Assembly (NCBI GenBank): GCA_946405565.1
Contig: CAMJHU010000157.1
Coordinates: forward strand, 1 to 5,794
DNA length: 5,794 nucleotides
Direction: 5' to 3'
Origin: an uncultured Clostridia bacterium
Lineage (GTDB): Bacteria > Bacillota > Clostridia > Oscillospirales > Acutalibacteraceae
Part shown: one piece after another, positions 1 to 4,982 of the stretch
Position numbering within the stretch: the first letter of the stretch is position 1
Layout: each line of letters begins with the position of its first letter
The notes under the pieces: generated by a model
Database searches by the model: none
What the model was told of the DNA's origin: nothing
The model's input: the letters and a program-made list of their open reading frames with translations, nothing else
Program-made: the position numbers and the translations under genes

Positions 1-1178
1 TGATCAGTGCGATTGTGGAACGTTCGGCTGCCAAAGCTGCGGAAAAAGCCGAAAATATCGACAATATTGACAATCTGTGCGACGAACTGGATTCCGGCAT
101 AGAAGAACCTGCGGCATGGGCGCTGCAGACGCCCGAAGAAGTGGACGCGCTGGTTGCCGATTCCGCCCGGGAAGCCCAGATGCAGCAGCAGAAGCTCGCC
201 CGGAACAAGCGCCGCAGATGGCTGGGCAACGCGGTCAAGGCGGCTGTCGTGCTGGCGGCGGTATTCGGCATCGGCTGGTTTGGCGGCAAAGCCGCGATGA
301 CGGCGCTCGGCTCGCAGGAAAAGCCGCATTTGCGCCCCGTTTCCACGGCGGACGTCGTCACCCGCACCGATGAAGTGTCGGGCAGCGATGTCAGCGGTTC
401 CGACGTGAATTTCCCGCTCTATCAGTCCACGCTGCTCGAAATGGGCAACGCCAATTCCCTTGTACTGACGGTACAGCAGCGGCTCCATGAACTCGGTTAT
501 CTGCCCGCCGCCTACGTCAAGGGAACCTTTGACGGACATACCCGCACGGCTGTCGCCGAATTCCAGGCGACTCACAAGCTGAAATCTACCGGCAAGGCGG
601 ATCGGAAAACCTTTGAACTGCTCTTTTCGGAGCAGGCTGTCGCTAAACTGCCTGAATCGTCCGATGCTTCTACGACGGAACCTGACAGTGATGTGACCCA
701 AGCCAATGCAACCACCGCTTCCACCACGGAACCGACTACGACTACCACCACCACCAAGAAGACCACGACCACCAAGAAGACCACCACGACCACCAAGAAG
801 ACCACCACGACCACCAAGAAGACCACCAAGAAGACCACGACAACTACCCGTCGTACCACGACCACGACCCGCCGTACCACCACGACGACCCGTCGTACCA
901 CGACAACCACCCGTCGTACCACCACGACCCGTCGCAGACGCACGACTACCACGACCACCACCACCACGACCGAGCCGACGACGACGCTGATTGTCGAACC
1001 GACCACCGCCAATACCACTGAACCCGCTGTCACCACACAGGCTCCCGCTCCTACCACCACGCAGGCTCCCGCTCCCACCACGACGCAGGCGCCCGCTCCT
1101 ACCACGACGCAGGCGCCCGCTCCTTCTACCACCGAAGCCCCTGCCCCCGAACCGACCGAAAATCAGGGCGAGGAATAA
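1..1178 (+). CDS. Membrane-anchored peptidoglycan-binding protein with Thr-rich wall-spanning tail (5' partial)
   Basis: The frame is open to the left edge, so the true start is at or before position 1; a GTG at 15 is only the first in-window candidate and has no visible ribosome binding site. Residues below count from that GTG (387 aa). Residues 1-63 are acidic and rich in Ala/Glu. A basic stretch (RNKRRR, 63-68) precedes one hydrophobic segment (about 72-98), which predicts N-inside, C-outside topology. Residues about 148-205 match the PG_binding_1 fold (LTVQQRLHELGYL, then GTFDGHTRTAVAEFQ and STGKADRKTFELL), a family that usually binds cell-wall peptidoglycan. Residues 216-320 are mainly Thr with paired Lys or Arg; residues 342-373 repeat QAPAPTTT; the end is acidic. 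There is no LPXTG sorting signal and no catalytic domain, so anchoring is by the membrane segment. A role as a wall-associated structural or sensing protein is inference. Confidence 0.85.
   Translation, partial: ISAIVERSAAKAAEKAENIDNIDNLCDELDSGIEEPAAWALQTPEEVDALVADSAREAQMQQQKLARNKRRRWLGNAVKAAVVLAAVFGIGWFGGKAAMTALGSQEKPHLRPVSTADVVTRTDEVSGSDVSGSDVNFPLYQSTLLEMGNANSLVLTVQQRLHELGYLPAAYVKGTFDGHTRTAVAEFQATHKLKSTGKADRKTFELLFSEQAVAKLPESSDASTTEPDSDVTQANATTASTTEPTTTTTTTKKTTTTKKTTTTTKKTTTTTKKTTKKTTTTTRRTTTTTRRTTTTTRRTTTTTRRTTTTRRRRTTTTTTTTTTEPTTTLIVEPTTANTTEPAVTTQAPAPTTTQAPAPTTTQAPAPTTTQAPAPSTTEAPAPEPTENQGEE
735..971 (+). repeat. Low-complexity Thr-codon tract with 21-bp (7-residue) periodicity
   Basis: This in-frame tract encodes runs of four to five Thr separated by dibasic pairs. 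With residues counted from the GTG at 15, Lys-Lys pairs begin at 248, 254, 261, 268 and 272, and Arg-Arg pairs at 279, 286, 293, 300 and 306. Most spacings are seven residues. The DNA is almost only ACC/ACG codons interrupted by AAGAAG in the first half and CGTCGT or CGCCGT in the second. The product is a cationic, potentially O-glycosylated extracellular linker; the glycosylation is inference. Slippage or unequal recombination is expected to vary the copy number. Confidence 0.9.
1038..1133 (+). repeat. Four 24-bp tandem repeats encoding QAPAPTTT
   Basis: Repeat units begin at 1038, 1062, 1086 and 1110, each 24 bp and in frame. The first three encode QAPAPTTT and the fourth QAPAPSTT. A decayed fifth copy (EAPAPEP) follows from 1134. 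Third-position differences between copies show the array is not brand new. Pro-Ala-Thr repeats of this type are common in wall-spanning linkers of Gram-positive surface proteins. Confidence 0.9.
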
Positions 1179-1185
1179 GTTAATT

Positions 1186-1206
1186 CGGAATGCGGAATGC
1201 GGAATT
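1186..1206 (+). repeat. Three tandem copies of heptamer CGGAATG
   Basis: Units are at 1186-1192, 1193-1199 and 1200-1206, the last ending in T. The array starts eight bases after the stop codon of the upstream gene and lies 30 bp before the thrS -35 box. Its reverse complement CATTCCG occurs at 1219-1225, so a 7-bp hairpin with one repeat copy is possible. It has no T-run after it and is not a convincing terminator. No other terminator for the upstream gene is visible. Confidence 0.75.
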
Positions 1207-1235
1207 GGACAGAAAAAACATTCCGAAAAAAAGGC

Positions 1236-1264
1236 TTGACAAAGCGGTTTTCTTGCGGTATGAT
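1236..1264 (+). promoter_or_regulatory. Sigma-A-type promoter of the thrS T-box transcript
   Basis: A perfect -35 box TTGACA (1236-1241) is followed by a 17-bp spacer and a TATGAT -10 box (1259-1264), five of six matches to TATAAT. Transcription would begin near 1271, about 35 nt before the base of T-box Stem I and about 386 nt before the thrS start codon. The near-consensus promoter fits a gene controlled mainly at the termination step rather than at initiation. Confidence 0.9.
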
Positions 1265-1424
1265 AGTACAATAAACATTCCAAAACCGAATCACCGAAAA
1301 AAACGTTGAGGAAGTTAAACCTGACAGTTTTTCCTGCGACAGAGAACCGCTTCACCGGCTGAGAGAGCGGACAGGATTTGTCGGGCATATACCGCTTCCG
1401 AGTGCGGGATGAAATGGCTGCATC

Positions 1425-1459
1425 ATTAGTGATTAGTGATTAGTGATTAGTGATTAGTG
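1425..1459 (+). repeat. Five perfect tandem copies of heptamer ATTAGTG inside T-box Stem II
   Basis: Units begin at 1425, 1432, 1439, 1446 and 1453 with no mismatch, and a degenerate part-copy (ATCAG) follows. The array lies wholly in the 44-nt terminal loop (1422-1465) closed by GCTGC (1417-1421) and GCAGC (1466-1470), so it is transcribed within the T-box leader. The loop RNA is AU-rich and unlikely to pair with the rest of the leader. Confidence 0.95.
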
Positions 1460-1577
1460 ATCAGAGCAGCACAAATCCTGCCGCGTGGCTGCGTTACGGG
1501 CTTGATGAGCGGGTGTATTCTGTGTCAGAATGCACCAACACGGGTGGAACCGTGGAGTTTTTCAATTGGTTTGATGA

Positions 1578-1630
1578 GCTTCACCCCGAATATACCATAT
1601 GGGTATGTTTTGGGTGAGGCTTTTTTGTTT
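1578..1630 (+). terminator. Regulated intrinsic terminator of the thrS T-box
   Basis: The outer stem pairs GCTTCACCC (1578-1586) with GGGTGAGGC (1612-1620). An inner stem pairs 1592-1596 with 1602-1606, and weak pairs join the two. A TTTTTT run begins at 1621, followed by GTTTT. The 5' strand overlaps the 3' strand of the antiterminator (1579-1588), so the two folds exclude each other, as the T-box mechanism requires. Confidence 0.95.
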
Positions 1631-1656
1631 TATTTGATTTTTTAGGAGGTATTGTT

Positions 1657-3603
1657 ATGATTCAGGTCAAATTAAAAGATGACGTGAAAGAATTTGAATC
1701 CGGCGTGTCGGTTGCGGACATCGCCAAATCCATCAGCGCGGGACTTTTCAAAGCTGCCTGCGCCGCCAAGGTGAACGGGGTTGTCTGCGACCTTCGCACG
1801 GTGCCGGACAGCGATTGTGAGGTGGAAATCCTCACGTTTGACGATATCGACGGCAAAAAGGCATTCTGGCACAGCACGTCGCATATTCTCGCGCAGGCGG
1901 TCAGACGATTGTATCCCGCCGCGAAACTCTCCATCGGACCGTCCATTGACGGCGGCTTCTACTACGATTTCGACGTGGAAAAGCCCTTTACCGCCGACGA
2001 CCTCGCCGCGATTGAAGCCGAGATGAAAGCCATTGTCAAGAGCGGTATGCCCATCGAGCGCTTTGAACTCCCGTCCGACGAAGCTGTGAAGCTGCTCGAA
2101 GACATGGAAGAACCCTACAAAGTCGAGCTTTGCAGGGAACACGCCGACAAGGGCGAGAACATCTCCTTCTACAAGCAGGGTGAATTCACCGACCTCTGCG
2201 CCGGTCCCCATCTCATGACGGTTGCCCCCGTCAAAGCCTTCAAGCTCACCAACTGCACGGGCGCTTACTGGCGCGGCGACGCTAAAAATAAAATGCTCTG
2301 CCGCGTTTATGGCGTGTCCTTCCCCAAGGCGTCGATGCTGGAAGAACATCTCACGATGCTCGAAGAAGCCAAAAAGCGCGACCACAACAAACTCGGGCGC
2401 GAGCTGGAACTCTTCACGACGGTGGACTATATCGGTCAGGGACTGCCCATCATGCTCCCCAAGGGCGCAAGAGTGATTCAGCTTCTGCAGCGCTTTGTCG
2501 AGGACGAGGAACAGCGCCGCGGCTGGCAGCTCACCAAGACCCCCTTCATGGCAAAGAGCGACCTCTACAAAATCAGCGGTCACTGGGATCACTACAAGGA
2601 CGGTATGTTCGTGCTGGGCGAGGAAAAGGAAGGCGAGGAATGCTACGCGCTGCGTCCCATGACCTGTCCCTTCCAGTATCAGGCGTACCTCAACCGCGCC
2701 CGTTCCTATCGCGACCTGCCGCTGCGCTACAACGAGACGTCCACGCTCTTCCGCAACGAGGACAGCGGCGAGATGCACGGTTTAATCCGCGTGCGGCAGT
2801 TTACCATTTCCGAGGGACATCTGATGTGCCGTCCCGACCAGCTGGAGGACGAATTCAAGGGCTGTCTGGAGCTTGCCATTTTCATGCTCAAGACGCTGGG
2901 TCTGTATGAGGACGCTTCCTACCGCTTTTCGCAGTGGGACCCCAATGACCGCGCGAAATACATCGGCACGCAGGAGCAGTGGGACGAGGCACAGGGCAAG
3001 ATGAAGACCATTCTCGACGATCTGGGCATTCCGTATGTCATCGGTATCGGCGAGGCGGCATTCTACGGACCCAAGCTGGATATCCAGATCAAGAACGTCC
3101 ACGGCAAGGAAGATACGCTCATCACGATTCAGATTGACCAGATGCTCGCCGAGAAGTTCGGCATGGAATATACCGACCGCGACGGTACCAAGAAGCGTCC
3201 CTACATTATCCACCGCACGTCCATCGGCTGTTATGAGAGAACGCTCGCCTATCTGATTGAGAAATACGCGGGCGCGTTCCCGACGTGGCTGGCGCCGGTG
3301 CAGGTCAAGCTGCTGCCGATTGCCGACCGTCATCTGGACTATCTCTATGAAGTCAAGAAGGCGCTCGAAGCCGAAGGTATGCGGTGCGAAGTCGATGACC
3401 GGAATGAGAAGATCGGGTATAAAATCCGTGAGGCGCAGGTCAAGAAGATTCCGTATATGGTGGTTGTGGGCGATAAGGATATCGAAAACAAGACGGTTTC
3501 GATTCGCAGCCGGAAGGACGGCGATCTGGGCGCGATGAGCGTGGAGGATTTCGTCAGGCTGATGGTCGAAAAGGTACGCACCAAGGAAATCGACTGTAAT
3601 TAA
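1657..3603 (+). CDS. thrS: Threonyl-tRNA synthetase
   Basis: This cytoplasmic class II synthetase joins Thr to tRNA-Thr using ATP. It is full length (648 aa; the family is near 640). The start is fixed by AGGAGG at 1644-1649, seven bases before ATG. Residues 1-62 form the TGS domain. The editing domain that clears mischarged Ser-tRNA has HxxxH at H72/H76 and C181/H185 (CAGPH). The catalytic core has motif 1 near 262-289, motif 2 near 350-380 (RYNETSTLFRNEDSG) and motif 3 around R528 (GCYER). The zinc ligands that select Thr are C337, H388 and H519. The anticodon-binding domain spans about 546-640. One departure is CPFQ at 337-340, where E. coli has CPGH; the zinc Cys is kept. Expression is controlled by the T-box just upstream. 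The next gene begins 238 bp later and no clear intrinsic terminator lies between. Confidence 0.98.
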   Translation: MIQVKLKDDVKEFESGVSVADIAKSISAGLFKAACAAKVNGVVCDLRTVPDSDCEVEILTFDDIDGKKAFWHSTSHILAQAVRRLYPAAKLSIGPSIDGGFYYDFDVEKPFTADDLAAIEAEMKAIVKSGMPIERFELPSDEAVKLLEDMEEPYKVELCREHADKGENISFYKQGEFTDLCAGPHLMTVAPVKAFKLTNCTGAYWRGDAKNKMLCRVYGVSFPKASMLEEHLTMLEEAKKRDHNKLGRELELFTTVDYIGQGLPIMLPKGARVIQLLQRFVEDEEQRRGWQLTKTPFMAKSDLYKISGHWDHYKDGMFVLGEEKEGEECYALRPMTCPFQYQAYLNRARSYRDLPLRYNETSTLFRNEDSGEMHGLIRVRQFTISEGHLMCRPDQLEDEFKGCLELAIFMLKTLGLYEDASYRFSQWDPNDRAKYIGTQEQWDEAQGKMKTILDDLGIPYVIGIGEAAFYGPKLDIQIKNVHGKEDTLITIQIDQMLAEKFGMEYTDRDGTKKRPYIIHRTSIGCYERTLAYLIEKYAGAFPTWLAPVQVKLLPIADRHLDYLYEVKKALEAEGMRCEVDDRNEKIGYKIREAQVKKIPYMVVVGDKDIENKTVSIRSRKDGDLGAMSVEDFVRLMVEKVRTKEIDCN

Positions 3604-3618
3604 AGACGAGCCGAATTA

Positions 3619-3760
3619 GCCGCGAAGCGGCGCGGGGTGCAGGGGGTAAGCTCCCTGCCGAGGTTAAGGGCGAGTAGCCCTTGCAGGGGCTGGGGCAGCG
3701 CCCCAGCAGGCAGGCGGAAGCCTGCCGGGCAAGACCAGCCCTGACACGCGACAGGGTTGG
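3619..3760 (+). repeat. Cluster of six consecutive GC-rich hairpins (REP/BIME-like intergenic element)
   Basis: After thrS six inverted repeats follow almost end to end. They are 3619-3623/3627-3631; 3639-3646/3651-3658 (one wobble); 3666-3671/3677-3682; 3689-3696/3700-3707 (8 bp perfect, loop AGC); 3709-3715/3720-3726 (7 bp perfect, loop GGAA); and 3735-3743/3752-3760 (9 bp, one wobble). None is followed by a T-run, so they are not ordinary terminators, though they may stabilise the thrS mRNA 3' end or slow polymerase. No convincing protein is encoded. It could instead be a structured RNA or a small non-autonomous mobile repeat; nothing in the window decides this. Confidence 0.75.
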
Positions 3761-3771
3761 GCGAATACAGA

Positions 3772-3813
3772 AATAGTGAATAGTGAATAATGAATAATGA
3801 ATAGTGAATAACG
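3772..3813 (+). repeat. Six tandem heptamers, AATAGTG/AATAATG type
   Basis: Units begin at 3772, 3779, 3786, 3793, 3800 and 3807. They read AATAGTG three times, AATAATG twice and AATAACG once. The consensus differs by one base from the ATTAGTG array at 1425-1459. The array directly follows the GC-rich hairpin cluster, giving an abrupt change in base composition, and ends at the first G of the GGAGG ribosome binding site of the next gene. Confidence 0.9.
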
Positions 3814-3841
3814 GAGGAAGCGCTTCGCGCTTGGAATAGAA
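3813..3841 (+). promoter_or_regulatory. Ribosome binding site separated from its start codon by a hairpin
   Basis: GGAGG (3813-3817) is 24 nt from the ATG at 3842, too far for normal initiation. Between them a perfect 6-bp hairpin pairs AAGCGC (3818-3823) with GCGCTT (3827-3832) around loop TTC. If it folds, the effective spacing becomes 9 nt, which is normal. The alternative site is a weak GGAA at 3833-3836, five bases before ATG. The start itself is supported by the protein family, since the N-terminus MRITVLDTFT aligns as a typical first beta strand. Confidence 0.6.
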
Positions 3842-4819
3842 ATGAGAATTACGGTACTGGATACATTCACAGCGTTTCTGCCGGGAGAAGCGCGTCCGGC
3901 TGGCTTATCCGAACTGGGTGAGGTCAACTGGATCGAAGAAACCGATGCTTCCCGCACCGCGGAACGGATTGGTTTATCCGACGCGGTGATCTGCAACAAG
4001 AGCCGCATGACCCGGGAGGTCATGGAGCAGTGTCCCCGTCTGCAATACATCGGACTGATGGGAACCGGCTTCGATCAGGTGGATTTGACTGCCGCCGCGG
4101 AACACGGCATCACGGTCTGCAATGTCCCCGCCTATTCCGCCAATGCCGTCGCGCAGCACACCTTTGCGCTCATCCTCAACCACTACTGCCGCATTGCCGA
4201 CTATGCCCGCGACTGTGCCGACGGCGGCTGGACGGAGAAACGCTATTTCAGCGAGTTCGGACTGCCTACCCACGAACTGGCGGGAAAAACCATCGGACTG
4301 GCAGGCTATGGACATATCGGACGCAAGGTGGGGGAGATTGCCCGCGCGTTTGACATGGAGGTGCTGGCGTACACCCGTCACCCGGAGCGGTATGCGCCCT
4401 ATGACAAACCTGCCGTCACCTTTGTGCCGCTCAGAACCCTTCTGAAAAAATCCGATATTGTCTCACTGCACTGCCCGCTTAATAGCGAAACTCATTGTCT
4501 TATCAATCGCGACACGCTCTCTCTCATGAAACCCACGGCGCTGCTGGTCAATACCGCACGCGGCGGGCTGATCAACGAAGCCGACCTCGCTCACGCGCTC
4601 CGGAGCGGCATCATTGCCGCCGCTGCCGTGGACGTGCTGACCGAGGAACCCATGTCCGTCACAACCCCGCTGCGTCAGGCGCCGCATATCACCGTTACGC
4701 CCCATATCGCGTGGGCGCCGCTGGAAACCCGCCGGAGACTGTTCGACATCGTCTGCGACAATCTCCGCTGCTGGATGGAGGGTCATCCGCAGAATATGGT
4801 TTGTCCCGTGAAAGATTAA
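3842..4819 (+). CDS. D-2-hydroxyacid dehydrogenase (glycerate dehydrogenase/hydroxypyruvate reductase-like)
   Basis: This cytoplasmic NAD(P)-dependent enzyme family interconverts 2-oxoacids and D-2-hydroxyacids. The protein is 325 aa, normal for the family. The N- and C-terminal parts form the substrate domain, with the loop GLMGTGFDQVDL at 71-82. The central Rossmann domain carries GYGHIG at 155-160, after the conserved ELAGKTIGL. The catalytic residues are all present: R240 (NTARGG), E269 (in DVLTEEP) and H288 (TPHIAWA). The TPHIAW ending and overall pattern resemble the glycerate dehydrogenase branch, so hydroxypyruvate or glyoxylate is a likely substrate. The sequence does not fix this, and other D-2-hydroxyacids remain possible. 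No promoter of its own is convincing, so it may be read through from thrS. It ends at an intrinsic terminator six bases after the stop. Confidence 0.93.
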   Translation: MRITVLDTFTAFLPGEARPAGLSELGEVNWIEETDASRTAERIGLSDAVICNKSRMTREVMEQCPRLQYIGLMGTGFDQVDLTAAAEHGITVCNVPAYSANAVAQHTFALILNHYCRIADYARDCADGGWTEKRYFSEFGLPTHELAGKTIGLAGYGHIGRKVGEIARAFDMEVLAYTRHPERYAPYDKPAVTFVPLRTLLKKSDIVSLHCPLNSETHCLINRDTLSLMKPTALLVNTARGGLINEADLAHALRSGIIAAAAVDVLTEEPMSVTTPLRQAPHITVTPHIAWAPLETRRRLFDIVCDNLRCWMEGHPQNMVCPVKD

Positions 4820-4824
4820 ATCCC

Positions 4825-4861
4825 AAAAACGTCCTCTGCTCCCGGCAGAAGGGCGTTTTTT
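4825..4861 (+). terminator. Intrinsic terminator after the dehydrogenase gene
   Basis: A stem pairs CGTCC (4830-4834) with GGGCG (4851-4855) and TCTGC (4835-4839) with GCAGA (4845-4849). A4850 is bulged out, and the loop is TCCCG. It is preceded by AAAAA (4825-4829) and followed by TTTTTT (4856-4861). The A and T runs extend the stem and make it potentially active on both strands. Confidence 0.93.
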
Positions 4862-4894
4862 CATAAAAAAATAAAAAAACTTATCAAAAAACAC

Positions 4895-4923
4895 TTCAAT
4901 TTTAGTCAAATGTATGGTAGAAT
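4895..4923 (+). promoter_or_regulatory. Probable promoter of hprK
   Basis: A TAGAAT -10 box (4918-4923, five of six matches) is preceded by TG at 4915-4916, forming an extended -10. A weak -35 TTCAAT (4895-4900) is 17 bp upstream. It lies in the AT-rich gap after the terminator, about 52 nt before the expected transcript's start codon. No cre-like operator was recognised here. Confidence 0.65.
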
Positions 4924-4982
4924 ATACATACAACTATGCGTTAAAATTTTTCTTGCGAAATCCGACAGAAAGGTTGTGTCGT

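Larger units (their letters stand above)
1301..1630 (+). promoter_or_regulatory. Threonine T-box riboswitch (tRNA-Thr-responsive leader of thrS)
   Basis: This cis-acting RNA reads the charging state of tRNA-Thr and allows thrS transcription when the tRNA is uncharged. Stem I pairs 1310-1314 with 1395-1399, 1320-1326 with 1379-1385, 1332-1336 with 1372-1376, and 1347-1351 with 1366-1370. It has the usual AGAGA at 1341-1345 and a GGCTGAGAG apical loop. The specifier loop (1386-1394) carries ACC at 1391-1393, a Thr codon. Stem II pairs 1404-1410 with 1475-1481 and, further in, 1417-1421 with 1466-1470. A IIA/B pseudoknot probably lies in 1482-1510 but I could not define it. Stem III is an 11-bp hairpin (1512-1522 with 1526-1536). 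The T-box core GGGTGGAACCGTGG is at 1542-1555. The antiterminator pairs CGGG (1541-1544) with CCCG (1585-1588) and GTGGAG (1552-1557) with CTTCAC (1579-1584), leaving the canonical 7-nt bulge TGGAACC. The bulge base A predicts discriminator U on the tRNA. Confidence 0.95.

Noticed and set aside
572..1132. Antisense open frame of 186 codons, almost all Val and Arg
   Set aside because: It is the mirror of the ACC/ACG threonine tract and the Pro-Ala repeat, has no ribosome binding site, and shows no domain.
1193..1232. Terminator for the peptidoglycan-binding protein gene
   Set aside because: CGGAATG and CATTCCG can pair, but the stem is followed by A residues rather than a T-run on the + strand.
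1457..1645. Small open frame of 62 codons upstream of thrS, a possible leader peptide
   Set aside because: It covers Stem II, Stem III, the antiterminator and the terminator of the T-box, whose pairing explains the sequence. It also lacks a ribosome binding site.
1672..2778. Long antisense open frame of 368 codons across thrS
   Set aside because: It lies opposite a fully conserved synthetase gene. Long antisense frames are common opposite GC-rich codon use, and no motif or start signal supports it.
3689..3726. Intrinsic terminator for thrS
   Set aside because: Both hairpins are perfect and GC-rich, but no T-run follows either, so factor-independent termination is not supported.
3757..3785. 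Promoter for the dehydrogenase gene (TTGGGC with a box in the heptamers)
   Set aside because: The -35 and -10 candidates match poorly, and the AT-rich repeat gives -10-like strings by chance.
3619..3813. CRISPR array
   Set aside because: The hairpins differ from one another and have no equal-length direct repeats with unique spacers; the tandem units are only 7 bp with no spacers.
3664..4050. Antisense open frame of 128 codons over the hairpin cluster and heptamers
   Set aside because: Its codons come from inverted and tandem repeats and from the complement of the dehydrogenase 5' end. Nothing protein-like is recognisable.
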